The notes under the pieces were generated by a model. The model did not search any database. It was not told the origin of the DNA and saw only the letters and a list, made by a program, of their open reading frames with translations. The position numbers and the translations under genes were made by a program. From Pseudomonas pseudonitroreducens (GTDB lineage Bacteria; Pseudomonadota; Gammaproteobacteria; Pseudomonadales; Pseudomonadaceae), in the NCBI RefSeq assembly GCF_021603645.1, contig NZ_BQHJ01000004.1:62001-126000 (forward strand): a stretch of 64,000 nt of DNA, in the 5' to 3' direction. Positions 9,451-18,642 of the stretch are shown here, piece by piece; within the stretch, counting starts at the first letter, position 1, and every line of letters starts with the position of its first letter.

Positions 9451-9766
9451 GTTGGTCTTCGTCGGGTCTGGGTGTTTCTGCGCCGCTTCGGTATGGGGTA
9501 GGAGATTTTGTTTCGCCCCCTCTGGCGAGTTACTTTCTCAAACGACGGATGGCCGCTCCCCGGAAAGTAACCAAAGGGCTTGCCCCTCCATCCGGTTTTT
9601 CGCTTGGGGCGAAAAATACCCTCGTTGAGGCCTCCTGAAAGGGGCGTTCGGCGCGCTTGGATGTTTCTCTGGAAGACTTCGAGAGCAAAAGCCAGAGCCA
9701 GGCCGCAGGGCAAGCTTTTCTTGTAGGAGCGAGCTTGCTCGCGAACCCCTTGCCCAGACTCGTTTA
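9451..9766. other. Gene-free gap with inverted repeats and one REP
   Basis: No gene is seen in these 316 bases. They hold an inverted repeat GTTACTTTC / GAAAGTAAC (9529-9537 and 9563-9571), a hairpin TTTTTCGC / GCGAAAAA (9596-9603 and 9609-9616) and a single REP (9723-9746). The GTTACTTTC...GAAAGTAACC block resembles a repeat that I recall as common in Pseudomonas intergenic DNA. An open frame antisense to this gap has no ribosome binding site and low-complexity composition and is not called. Confidence 0.7.
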
Positions 9767-10294
9767 TCAATCGAACCGGTAATGCATCCGCACGCAGCCC
9801 GGCTCGATCACCTTGGCCGACAACAGCGTCGGCGAGGCCCGCAGTCCGCTCGCGGGGAACAGCGGGTAACCGCCGCCGATGATCTCCGGCATCACGTAGA
9901 CCTCCAGCTCATCCAGCGCCCCACGCTGCAGGAAGGCCATTTGCAGCTGGCCGCCGCCGAGCATCCACACGTCGCCGTCATCCAGCGCGCGCAGTTCCGC
10001 GACCAGTGCATCGATATCGCTGCGGGTTTCGAGCGGGCCCTTGGGGTGCTCGATGGGGCGCGAAGTCACCACCACGACCCGCTGTTCGGCATACGGCCAG
10101 GGGCCCGGGTCGGCTGCGAGGAAGTCGTAGGTCGCGCGGCCCATGACCACGGTGCGAATGCGCTGCAGGAACAGGTGGTAGTCATGTTCGCCCAGCTCCA
10201 GCTGATCATGCTTGAACAGCCAGTCCAGGCCGTGTTCCGGGGTGGCGATGAAACCGTCGAGGCTGCTGGCGATGTAGCCGAGAATTCTGGCCAT
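9767..10294 (-). CDS. RibD C-terminal / dihydrofolate reductase-like protein
   Basis: A 175-residue single-domain protein of the RibD_C / DHFR superfamily (NADPH-dependent reductases; the bacterial YwjB/YyaP-like branch has no proven substrate). Visible signatures are the N-terminal ILGYIASSLDGFIA strand, VVMGRATYDFL (DHFR-like MGRxTYE), VVVTSR, and the nucleotide-binding VWMLGGGQL segment. It is divergent from a TetR-family gene across a 67-base gap with a perfect palindrome, so it is probably the target of that repressor. Confidence 0.9.
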   Translation of the reverse strand: MARILGYIASSLDGFIATPEHGLDWLFKHDQLELGEHDYHLFLQRIRTVVMGRATYDFLAADPGPWPYAEQRVVVVTSRPIEHPKGPLETRSDIDALVAELRALDDGDVWMLGGGQLQMAFLQRGALDELEVYVMPEIIGGGYPLFPASGLRASPTLLSAKVIEPGCVRMHYRFD

Positions 10295-10327
10295 GTGGGG
10301 GCTCCCTGGGTAAGCTGTGCATCAATA

Positions 10328-10349
10328 TATAAATGAATGTTCATTTATA
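10328..10349. promoter_or_regulatory. Palindromic TetR-type operator
   Basis: A perfect 22-base palindrome with 10-base arms (TATAAATGAA and TTCATTTATA) around a central TG. It ends 12 bases before the ATG of the TetR-family gene and lies 34 bases upstream of the divergent reductase start. TGAA...TTCA inverted repeats are typical TetR-family operators. Confidence 0.8.
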
Positions 10350-10361
10350 AAAGAGGATGAC

Positions 10362-10940
10362 ATGGCTCGCACCAAGACGGTCAGCAACGAAGCGATACTC
10401 GATGCCGCCATGGCGTTGATGGTGCGCGCAGGGCCCGAAGCCGTGACCTTCGCCGCGGTAGGCCGCGAGGTCGGGTTGTCCGCCGCGACGCTGGTGCAGC
10501 GCTACGCGAGCAAGGCGGAGTTCCTCCGCGCCGTGCTGCTGCGTGCCTGGGATCGATTGGACGAGCAGACCGCGTGTCTCGACGACAGCGCTGAGTTGAG
10601 CCCCGAGGGCGCGGTGAGGATGTTGTTGGCGCTGTTCCCGGTAGGCGAGGGCGAGAGCGATTACGCGGAAGGCTTGCTGATCCTGCGCGAGGACATGCGC
10701 GATCCGTTGTTGCGCGAGCGCGGTGCGTGTTGGGGCGCTGCGCTGGCGGCTGCGCTGGGCCGGCGGCTGAGCGACGATCCGCAACGGCAGCTGGTGCTTG
10801 GTCGACTGATGGCCAGTCAGTGGCAGGGTGCGCAGCTGTGGTGGGCGTTCGAGCGCCAGGGCGATCCGGCCACGGCCATCGGTGGCGAGCTCAGGCGCTG
10901 GTGCGATGTCGTGCTGAAGGCGGAAAGGGTTGCGGGATAA
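10362..10940 (+). CDS. TetR-family transcriptional regulator
   Basis: A 192-residue one-component repressor with an N-terminal TetR helix-turn-helix (about residues 8-50; AILDAAMALM...FAAVGREVGLSAATLVQRYASKAEF) and a variable ligand-binding C-terminal half. The ATG at 10362 has an AGAGGA ribosome binding site 5 bases upstream. It is divergent from the RibD/DHFR-like gene and a 22-base palindrome covers the shared promoter, so it most likely represses both. The inducer is unknown. Confidence 0.92.
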   Translation: MARTKTVSNEAILDAAMALMVRAGPEAVTFAAVGREVGLSAATLVQRYASKAEFLRAVLLRAWDRLDEQTACLDDSAELSPEGAVRMLLALFPVGEGESDYAEGLLILREDMRDPLLRERGACWGAALAAALGRRLSDDPQRQLVLGRLMASQWQGAQLWWAFERQGDPATAIGGELRRWCDVVLKAERVAG

Positions 10941-10964
10941 AGCACCGCGATGGAGACTCGTCCG

Positions 10965-11501
10965 ATGCATTACTGCCTGATTGAAACAGACCTCGGCTGG
11001 TTCGGGCTCGCCTGGAGCCCGCAGGGGATCACACGCGCCTATCTGCCGGGGGATTCCGTGCACAGCGTGCGCGAGCGCTTCGACAAGCTCGGCAGCGAGA
11101 TTGCCCAATGGCCGGCATTCATCGATGAAGCCCGGCGCTTGATCCTCGCTTATGCACGCGGTGAAGCGGTGTCGTTCGAGACGCTGCCGCTGGACTTGTC
11201 CGGGCAGAGCGATTTCCACCGCCGTGTCTACGCCGACATTCTCCAACTGGGCCGCGGGGAGACCACGACCTATGGCGAGATTGCCCGGCGCCTGGGCGAT
11301 GTCGGGTTGTCCCGCGCGGTAGGGCAGGCGATGGGGTCCAATCCGATCCCGCTGATCATTCCTTGCCACCGGGTCCTCGCCAGTGGCGGCAAGACCGGCG
11401 GCTTCTCTGCGCCCGGTGGCAGCGGCTCGAAGATGCGCATGCTGGCGTTGGAAGGCTACGTCGATCCGCAGGCAGCGCAGACCTCTTTCGACTTCTCCTA
11501 G
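10965..11501 (+). CDS. Methylated-DNA--[protein]-cysteine S-methyltransferase family protein
   Basis: About 178 residues with the O6-alkylguanine-DNA alkyltransferase C-terminal domain: TTTYGEIARRLG, the AVGQAMGSNP helix and the active site PCHRV (Cys about 134), which takes the alkyl group from DNA in a suicide reaction. The tail (GKTGGFSAPGGSGSKMRML) departs from Ogt, so it may be a specialised paralogue. Two starts are possible: 10950, or 10965 with GGAG nine bases upstream, which I prefer. It lies 24 bases after the TetR gene and converges with a second alkyltransferase gene only 9 bases away. Confidence 0.87.
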   Translation: MHYCLIETDLGWFGLAWSPQGITRAYLPGDSVHSVRERFDKLGSEIAQWPAFIDEARRLILAYARGEAVSFETLPLDLSGQSDFHRRVYADILQLGRGETTTYGEIARRLGDVGLSRAVGQAMGSNPIPLIIPCHRVLASGGKTGGFSAPGGSGSKMRMLALEGYVDPQAAQTSFDFS

Positions 11502-11510
11502 AGCGGACGG

Positions 11511-11987
11511 CTAGGCCGTTTCCAGCGCGCCCTCCAGGCGCAGCAGCAATTCCTTGCGCGGCAGGCCGCCGGCATAGCCGGTGAGGCTACCGTCGCTGCC
11601 GATCACCCGATGGCAGGGGACGATGATGCTGATCGGGTTGGCTCCGTTGGCCGCGCCCACCGCGCGGATCGCCTTGGGCCGGCCGATGCGCCGCGCCAGT
11701 TCGGCGTAGACGGTGGTGTAGCCGTAGGGAATCTCCAGCAGCGCCTGCCAGACCTGGCGCTGGAATTCGGTGCCACCGGTGTTCAGCTTCACCTCGAAGC
11801 GCTGGCGCTTGCCGGCGAAATACTCGTCCAGCTGACGTGCTACGTCGTCCAGCAGCGGGCTGCCCTGGTGCCAGTCCGGCTGCGGGTAGTGGCGAGTCTC
11901 CAGGTCCATGTAGAGCATACGCAGGCCGCCTTCGTCGCCGGCCAGCAGCAGGCGCCCGGTGGGGCTGTCGTGGTAGCGATAGTGCAT
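11511..11987 (-). CDS. ogt: Methylated-DNA--protein-cysteine methyltransferase
   Basis: A 158-residue Ogt-type alkyltransferase that repairs O6-alkylguanine and O4-alkylthymine by irreversible transfer to Cys125 in IIVPCHRV. It also shows FQRQVWQALLEIPYG, TTVYAELARRIG and AVGAANGANP, all family hallmarks. I chose the ATG at 11987 because GGAGG lies 6 bases upstream; a second ATG at 11993 touches the ribosome binding site. The start region sits just after the TGA of alkA, so the two repair genes form one translation-coupled operon. Confidence 0.93.
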   Translation of the reverse strand: MHYRYHDSPTGRLLLAGDEGGLRMLYMDLETRHYPQPDWHQGSPLLDDVARQLDEYFAGKRQRFEVKLNTGGTEFQRQVWQALLEIPYGYTTVYAELARRIGRPKAIRAVGAANGANPISIIVPCHRVIGSDGSLTGYAGGLPRKELLLRLEGALETA

Positions 11988-11989
11988 GG

Positions 11990-12895
11990 TCATCCTCCGG
12001 TGCGGCCGGCCTGGGAGTAGGCGTGCCACAGATAGACGGCGGCGTAGGCGCGCCACGGCCGCCAGGCTTCGGCGCGGCGTTGCAGTTCGCGCGCGGTGAT
12101 GCCTTGCGCGCCCCAGACCGGTGACTTGAGCAGACCCAGGTCGGCAGCGGGAAAGGCGTCCGGATCGCCGAAGGCGCGCAGGGCGACGTACTCGGCGGTC
12201 CAGGGGCCGATGCCGGGGAGGGCGCAGAGGCGCTTCACCAGATCCTCGGCGCCATCCTCCACATGCAGCTGCAGCGCGCCACTGGCGCAGGCGGCGGAGA
12301 AGCGCTGCAGCGTCTCGACGCGCTTGCCAGGCATGCCGATGCCGGCAAGATCGGCTTCGGCCAGGGCTTCGGCGGTGGGGAAAAGACGCGTGGGCTGGCC
12401 TTCGATCGCTCCCGGCAATTCCTCGCCCAGGCGCTGCACCAGGCGTCCGACTATGGTCACGGCGGCCTTGACCGTGACCTGCTGGCCGACGATGGCGCGC
12501 ACGGCCTGCTCGAACGGATCGAACGCGGTGGGCAGGCGCAGGCCGGGAGCCTCTAGCAGGAGCGGGCCGAGGACGGCGTCATTGCCCAGGTGTGCGGCAA
12601 TGTGCGCGGGATTGCTGTCCAGGTCGAACATCTTGCGCACCCGCGCGGTCAGCGCCTCGGCGTGGTGGCTCGGCAGGTGCAGTTCGAGTTCCAGTTCGGC
12701 GCAGCCGTCCAGGGGGGCAACGCTGAACCAGCCGCTATCCGCGCCCAGCCGAACGCTGCGGGCGTAGCGCCGGGGCGACAGGCATTCGACGCCGGCCAGG
12801 CTGCGCAGGGCGAAATGCTCGTGGAACTGCTGCCAGTCCCAGGGGGCGTGGTAGGGCAGGCGGATGCGCTGGGGCAGGGGCGGAATGTTTTTCAT
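11990..12895 (-). CDS. alkA: DNA-3-methyladenine glycosylase II
   Basis: AlkA removes 3-methyladenine and other alkylated bases from DNA. The 301-residue product has the N-terminal AlkA domain (LPYHAPWDWQQFHEHFALRS, common in AraC-Ada-AlkA proteins), the HhH motif LPGIGPWTAEYVALR (226-240) and the catalytic Asp252 in FPAADLGL. It is followed without a gap by ogt, giving a two-gene base-excision plus direct-reversal unit. It corresponds to PA1686 in P. aeruginosa. Confidence 0.95.
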   Translation of the reverse strand: MKNIPPLPQRIRLPYHAPWDWQQFHEHFALRSLAGVECLSPRRYARSVRLGADSGWFSVAPLDGCAELELELHLPSHHAEALTARVRKMFDLDSNPAHIAAHLGNDAVLGPLLLEAPGLRLPTAFDPFEQAVRAIVGQQVTVKAAVTIVGRLVQRLGEELPGAIEGQPTRLFPTAEALAEADLAGIGMPGKRVETLQRFSAACASGALQLHVEDGAEDLVKRLCALPGIGPWTAEYVALRAFGDPDAFPAADLGLLKSPVWGAQGITARELQRRAEAWRPWRAYAAVYLWHAYSQAGRTGG

Positions 12896-13087
12896 GGGGC
12901 GACATTACCTGCTGGGCGAGCAGCTGTCCTCCCGCGCCTGACTTTCAAACCGGCGCGGGCCGGCTTCTTTATGCAGGCAGCGACGGCAGGGTTCGACCTG
13001 TCATCCTTCGGCACGTAGAATGCGCGCCTCTTTCGGGGTGGCGCGGCCGTCCCCTCCTATTGTCTTGTCCCGACGGGAGCCCACTGC

Positions 13088-13948
<861 letters not shown>

Positions 13949-13959
13949 GCGGCTCTGCG

Positions 13960-13992
13960 CGTGGCGCGGGCAAGCCCTGCGCCACGACATTT
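13960..13992 (+). terminator. Rho-independent-like terminator after speE
   Basis: A stem CGTGGCGC-GGGC / GCCC-T-GCGCCACG with an AA loop, followed by ACATTTTCTT. The T tract is interrupted, so it is moderately good. Confidence 0.6.
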
Positions 13993-14236
13993 TCTTCACA
14001 TCCCGCACGGCACTCTGCCCGCCCTTGGGCGGTCCCACCTGCGCCGCTTCACGCTTGCATCATCCCGAAACGATTGGCGTGCCAAGCTTAATGTCCGCTT
14101 AAGCGGCGCACTTTAGAATGCGCCGCCGCAGCTTTTGCGGTGTAATGCCGCAGCCTTTCGCGCTCGCGCGGGCAGCCGTTCTGTCCGGCAATGGCGATGC
14201 ACCTTCGACCCCGAACGTTCACAACGGAACCAAGAA

Positions 14237-16312
14237 ATGGGCCAATCAGAAGTCCTGTCCAACCGCCAGACCGGTGCGAGCCTCACGCGGCCGACCGTGT
14301 CCAGCCACCTGGCGTTCACCGCGCTCAGCGTCGTCACGCTGATGGTGATGTACTCCCTGCTGCGCCTTGCGCTGTTCATCTACAACCGCGAACTGATCGG
14401 CAGCACACCCGCCTCCACCTTTGTCGAAGCCTTCCTCACCGGCATGCGTTTCGACATCCGCGCCGTGGTCTACATCGTCGCTCCGCTGGTGCTCGCCGTG
14501 GTCAGTGTGCGCGCCATGGGCTGGCGTTGGCTGTGGAAGACCTGGCTGACCATCGCCGCGAGCATCACGCTGTTCCTCGGCGTGCTGGAGATGGACTTCT
14601 ACCGTGAATTCCACCAGCGCCTGAACAGCCTGGTATTCCAGTACATGTCCGAAGACCCGAAAACGGTCATGAGCATGATCTGGTACGGCTACCCGGTAGT
14701 CCGCTACCTGCTGGCCTGGGCCATCGCCACCTGGCTGCTGTACATGCTGTTCCGCGGCATCGACCGCGCTACCCGCCCGGCCGCCGGTGGCCCATCGGCC
14801 GCTGCCTGGTACATCCGCGTGGCGGTGTTGCTGGTACTGATCGTGCTGTGCGTCGTTGCCGCCCGTGGCACCCTGCGCCAGGGCCCGCCGCTGCGCTGGG
14901 GTGATGCCTTTACCACCGACTCGCAGTTCGCCAACCAGCTCGGCCTGAACGGCACCCTGAGCCTGATCAAGGCCGCCGAGAGCCGCTTCTCCGAAGACCG
15001 CGACAACATCTGGAAGTCGACCCTGCCGCAGGACAAGGCGCTGGCCACCGTGCGCAAGATGCTGGTGATGCCGGACGACAAGCTGGTCGACGCCGATGAC
15101 GCTCCGATCCGTCGCGACTACACGCCGCCGGCCGATGGCACCCTGCCGGTGAAGAACGTCGTGGTGATCCTGATGGAAAGCTTCGCCGGTCACTACGTCG
15201 GCGCGCTGGGCGCTCCGGGCAACATCACGCCGAACTTCGACAAGCTGGCGAAGGACGGGCTGCTGTTCACCCAGTACTTCTCCAACGGTACCCACACCCA
15301 CCAGGGCATGTTCGCCACCATGGCGTGCTTCCCCAACCTGCCGGGCTTCGAGTACCTGATGCAGACGCCCGAGGGTGGCCACAAGTTCTCCGGCCTGCCG
15401 CAGCTGCTGTCGGCGCGCAAGTTCGAGGACGTCTACGTCTACAACGGCGATTTCGCCTGGGACAACCAGTCCGGCTTCTTCGCCAACCAGGGCATGACCT
15501 CGTTCATCGGCCGCAATGACTTCGTCAACCCGGTGTTCTCCGACCCGACCTGGGGCGTGTCCGACCAGGACATGTTCGCCCGCGGCAACGAGGAACTGGA
15601 CAAGCTGCATGCCACCGGCAAGCCGTTCTATGCCCTGCTGCAGACCCTGTCCAACCACGTGCCCTACGCGCTGCCCAAGGACCTGCCGGTACAGCCGGTG
15701 ACCGGTTATGGCAGCCTGGACGAGCACCTGACCGCGATGCGCTACTCCGACTGGTCGCTCGGCCAGTTCTTCGAGAAGGCCAAGAAGTCGCCGTACTACA
15801 AGGACACCATCTTCGTGATCGTCGGCGACCACGGCTTCGGTACCCCCGAGCAGCTGACCGAGATGGACCTGTTCCGCTTCAACGTGCCGCTGCTGGTCAT
15901 CGCTCCCGGCATCCAGGAGAAGTTCGGCGCCACGCGCGACACCGTCGGCACCCAGATCGACATCGTGCCGACCATCATGGGTCGCCTGGGCGGCGAAGCG
16001 CGTCACCAGTGCTGGGGCCGCGACCTGCTGAACCTGCCCGAAGGTGACAAGGGCTTCGGCATGATCAAGCCGTCTGGCAGCGGCCAGGATGTCGCGCTGG
16101 TGTATGGCAACCGCATCCTGATCAAGCCCAAGGATGGCGATATCCGCGTCTATGACTACAAGCTGGGCAAGGATTTCGGTGCGACCCGCATCGGGAACAC
16201 GCCGGAGCAGTCGGAGATGAAGACCCGTCTGGAGTCCTTCATCCAGACCGCCACCCAGGCCCTGCTGGACAACAAGACCGGTGTGGTCGACGGCAAGCCT
16301 GACGTGAAGTGA
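14237..16312 (+). CDS. LtaS-type membrane sulfatase / phosphoglycerol- or phosphoethanolamine-transferase family
   Basis: A 691-residue protein with five predicted membrane helices in the first ~215 residues and a large periplasmic alkaline-phosphatase-fold domain. The catalytic domain shows VVVILMESFAGHYVGALG, the putative Thr nucleophile region NGTHTHQGMFA, and the metal-binding VGDHGFG near residue 535. Relatives include LtaS, OpgB and MdoB-like enzymes that move phosphoglycerol or phosphoethanolamine groups onto envelope glycans or lipids; which applies here is unknown. I chose the ATG at 14237 (MGQSEVLSN) because the upstream extension is Arg-rich and unlike the family. A strong terminator follows. 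Confidence 0.88.
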   Translation: MGQSEVLSNRQTGASLTRPTVSSHLAFTALSVVTLMVMYSLLRLALFIYNRELIGSTPASTFVEAFLTGMRFDIRAVVYIVAPLVLAVVSVRAMGWRWLWKTWLTIAASITLFLGVLEMDFYREFHQRLNSLVFQYMSEDPKTVMSMIWYGYPVVRYLLAWAIATWLLYMLFRGIDRATRPAAGGPSAAAWYIRVAVLLVLIVLCVVAARGTLRQGPPLRWGDAFTTDSQFANQLGLNGTLSLIKAAESRFSEDRDNIWKSTLPQDKALATVRKMLVMPDDKLVDADDAPIRRDYTPPADGTLPVKNVVVILMESFAGHYVGALGAPGNITPNFDKLAKDGLLFTQYFSNGTHTHQGMFATMACFPNLPGFEYLMQTPEGGHKFSGLPQLLSARKFEDVYVYNGDFAWDNQSGFFANQGMTSFIGRNDFVNPVFSDPTWGVSDQDMFARGNEELDKLHATGKPFYALLQTLSNHVPYALPKDLPVQPVTGYGSLDEHLTAMRYSDWSLGQFFEKAKKSPYYKDTIFVIVGDHGFGTPEQLTEMDLFRFNVPLLVIAPGIQEKFGATRDTVGTQIDIVPTIMGRLGGEARHQCWGRDLLNLPEGDKGFGMIKPSGSGQDVALVYGNRILIKPKDGDIRVYDYKLGKDFGATRIGNTPEQSEMKTRLESFIQTATQALLDNKTGVVDGKPDVK

Positions 16313-16326
16313 CAGAGCGCTAGATG

Positions 16327-16351
16327 AAAAGGGGCCTTCGGGCCCCTTTTT
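16327..16351 (+). terminator. Strong Rho-independent terminator after the sulfatase gene
   Basis: A perfect 10-bp stem AAAAGGGGCC / GGCCCCTTTT with a TTCG tetraloop, ending in a T run. It lies 15 bases after the stop codon. Confidence 0.95.
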
Positions 16352-16434
16352 CATTGCTCAGGCCGATACCGGGGAACGCCTGAAAAGCGCGAAGCAGACG
16401 CTGCGAAGGGGAAAATCAGCGGCCTGACCATTTG

Positions 16435-16500
16435 AAAGAACAGGTTATAAATTAAGACCACATCGATCTAATGGATTATAAGAAAAGTCGTTATCCTGCC
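16435..16500 (+). promoter_or_regulatory. AT-rich control region of the TauE/SafE gene (possible CysB site)
   Basis: This stretch is markedly AT-rich against its surroundings and contains GGTTATAAATTAAG and ATGGATTATAAG (16471-16482). A similar ATGGTTATAAAA lies upstream of cysB (51172-51183) and ATGGTTATTTA upstream of cysH (complement of 53626-53636). A shared CysB or sulfur-starvation site is inference from these three look-alike sequences. Confidence 0.4.
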
Positions 16501-16544
16501 GCCCACACCACGAGGTGATCAGTTTCGCCAGTCAGGACGCGTAG

Positions 16545-17330
16545 ATGGATTTCGGCAATATCGGGTTTGTAGTCGCGGGTCTTGTCGTTGGCTTTATCGT
16601 TGGGATGACCGGTGTCGGCGGTGGTTCGCTGATGACTCCGATTCTCCTCTGGTTCGGTATCAACCCTGCCGCTGCCGTGGGCACCGACCTGCTCTATGCC
16701 GCCATCACCAAGTCCGGCGGCGTCCTGGTTCACCGCAAGAACGACAACATCGACTGGCGCATCACCGGTTGGCTGGCCCTGGGCAGCGTCCCGGCGGCGG
16801 CGCTGACCTTGCTGTTCCTGCACAGCCTGCATACCGATACCGCGGCGATGAACGCCGTGATCAAGAACGCCCTGGGCGTCGTGCTGCTGCTCACCGCCCT
16901 GGCGGTGCTGTTCAAGAAACAGGTGCTGGCCTTTGCCCAGCGCCATGCCGGCGACAGCTTCCACTTCAGCGGCCCACGGCTGAATACCCTGACGGTCATC
17001 ACCGGCGCCATCCTCGGCGCGATGGTCGCCCTGACGTCCATCGGCGCGGGGGCCCTGGGTACCGTGGCGCTGTTCATCCTCTATCCGTTCCTCGCTACCC
17101 GCCGCTTGGTGGGCACCGAGATTGCCCACGCGGTGCCGCTGACCCTGGTCGCCGGCCTCGGCCATGCCAGCATGGGCAACATGGACTGGGGGTTGCTGGG
17201 CTATCTGCTGATCGGCTCGCTGCCGGGCATCTACGTCGGCAGCCACCTGGCCGGGCGCATCCCGGACGGCGTCCTGCGCCCTTGCTTGGCACTGATGCTG
17301 GCGATGATCGGCTACAAGCTGGTCTTCTAA
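16545..17330 (+). CDS. TSUP family (TauE/SafE) anion exporter
   Basis: A 261-residue inner-membrane protein with about eight hydrophobic segments and the two internally repeated TSUP signatures: GMTGVGGGSLMTPILLW near the N-terminus and ALTSIGAGALGTVALFILYP after residue 163. Members export sulfite, sulfoacetate or related organosulfur anions. The gene stands alone, with its own AT-rich upstream region that resembles those of cysB and cysH, which hints at control by sulfur status. The substrate is not shown by sequence. Confidence 0.9.
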   Translation: MDFGNIGFVVAGLVVGFIVGMTGVGGGSLMTPILLWFGINPAAAVGTDLLYAAITKSGGVLVHRKNDNIDWRITGWLALGSVPAAALTLLFLHSLHTDTAAMNAVIKNALGVVLLLTALAVLFKKQVLAFAQRHAGDSFHFSGPRLNTLTVITGAILGAMVALTSIGAGALGTVALFILYPFLATRRLVGTEIAHAVPLTLVAGLGHASMGNMDWGLLGYLLIGSLPGIYVGSHLAGRIPDGVLRPCLALMLAMIGYKLVF

Positions 17331-17470
17331 CACCGGTCTACGATCTGCTGCGCGTCGGCCGTTGGGCGCTGGAAAGCGCCCTCAGATGCGCATTTACCGA
17401 AGGTAAACTCCGCTCTTCGGGCGCTTTCCGCCTGCTACGGCGCTAGCTCGCAAGATCGTCAACAGGTTTT

Positions 17471-18490
17471 CTAACGGCGGCGGAAGCGCCCCGGCGTCAC
17501 GCCTTTCCAGCGGCGGAAGGCGTGGATGAAGTTCGACACCTCGCCATAGCCGAGCCGCTCGGCAATCTCCTCCAGACGGATCACCCCGGTGGCCAGCAAC
17601 TCCTCGGCCAGCGCCTGGCGCACCTCGTCGAGCAGCGCACGATAGCTGCTGCCCTCGGTCTCCAGCCGGCGTCGCAACGTACGCGAGGTCATGTGCAGCT
17701 CATCCGCCAGTTGCTCCATGTCCGGCAGCCGCCCCGGCGTGCCCAGCAGGCGATCGCGGATCTGCCCGGAAAGCCCGGTGCGCACCTGGCGCCGGGCGAG
17801 CAGGGCGCGGCATTGTTCCTCACAGCGCCGCGCCACTTCCGGGTTGGCGCCGGGCAGCGGCATTTCGAGGATGCGGCTGTCGAAGATGATGCGGTTCTCC
17901 GCCTGGCCGAACAGCGGCGTGACGCCCAGCTCTTCGATGTAGGGTTGCAGGTCGGCCGGCGCCTCGCGGCGGAACAGCGCCTGGCGGATCGGCGGCGGCT
18001 GGTTGGTGAGGTCACGCTGGATGCGCAGCACGCCACCGCCGTCGCGGTCGATGAGGAAGTCGCGCAGGTCCTCCGGCACGGACGTGTCGTCCAGCACCAG
18101 GTGCGCCTCGCCGGCGTGTTCCTCCAGCGTCATGCGGTGGAAGGCATAGGTCAGGTCGAGGTAGCGCAGGCCCAGGTGGGCGGCACTGAGGAAGGTCGAG
18201 CTGCTGAGCATCGCGAAGCCCCAGATGCCGTAGGTGTTGAGGTGATAGCGCAGGCCGGCCTTGAGCCCGATGCCGGGGCGCTGGCCGATACACCGGTTGA
18301 TGTTGCGCAGCAGCTGCAGTTCCTGGGTCGCTTCAACCTCTGCACCGGGGTCGGCGAGCACGCCGATGTCCAGCCCGGTGCCGTCCAGGCATTGCTCCAG
18401 GGTCATGCCGTGGTCCAGACCGAACTGGGTCATGAGTTGCACGCTGATGGCACTGCGCCGGGGCGACCAGGATGGGGTGGCGGGCATCAT
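17471..18490 (-). CDS. AraC-family regulator (arabinose-binding-like N-terminal domain)
   Basis: A 339-residue regulator with the large N-terminal ligand-sensing domain of the OruR/ArgR-like AraC subgroup (about residues 20-215) and a C-terminal double helix-turn-helix (LADELHMTSRTLRRRLETEG ... EIAERLGYGEVSNFIHAFRRW). Consecutive ATGs at 18490 and 18487 follow a GAGGA ribosome binding site. It is divergent from the Baeyer-Villiger monooxygenase operon, with two similar 15-16 base direct repeats in between, so it is probably that operon's activator. The same regulator-oxygenase arrangement is known in bacterial ketone degradation clusters (mekR-mekAB). Confidence 0.92.
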   Translation of the reverse strand: MMPATPSWSPRRSAISVQLMTQFGLDHGMTLEQCLDGTGLDIGVLADPGAEVEATQELQLLRNINRCIGQRPGIGLKAGLRYHLNTYGIWGFAMLSSSTFLSAAHLGLRYLDLTYAFHRMTLEEHAGEAHLVLDDTSVPEDLRDFLIDRDGGGVLRIQRDLTNQPPPIRQALFRREAPADLQPYIEELGVTPLFGQAENRIIFDSRILEMPLPGANPEVARRCEEQCRALLARRQVRTGLSGQIRDRLLGTPGRLPDMEQLADELHMTSRTLRRRLETEGSSYRALLDEVRQALAEELLATGVIRLEEIAERLGYGEVSNFIHAFRRWKGVTPGRFRRR

Positions 18491-18532
18491 GTCCTCGCGG
18501 GGCGAAGTTTCAGGCAGGGAAGGGAAAAATGG

Positions 18533-18592
18533 CTGACCGAAAGTCACAATTTTCTGTCCGACTATGCCATAACCCGCTGACGGAAGTCGCAC
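18533..18592. promoter_or_regulatory. Direct repeats, candidate AraC-family operator
   Basis: CTGACCGAAAGTCACA (18533-18548) and CTGACGGAAGTCGCAC (18577-18592) are near-identical repeats about 44 bases apart, between the divergent AraC regulator and monooxygenase starts. AraC-type activators usually bind direct repeats, although often at closer spacing. Confidence 0.5.
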
Positions 18593-18642
18593 TAGGATGT
18601 TGTCATCCGCCGCTGTGCGGAGATCAAACCGGGAGCACAACA

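Noticed and set aside
9219-9770. A 183-codon minus-strand frame across the gap after the PLDc_N-like gene
   Set aside because: It translates through repeats and the antisense of the small membrane protein gene; no ribosome binding site or domain.
14246-16354. A 700-codon open frame on the minus strand, antisense to the sulfatase gene
   Set aside because: The plus-strand frame has membrane helices and sulfatase motifs; the antisense frame is a by-product of high GC at third codon positions and has His/Gln/Val-rich composition with no motif.
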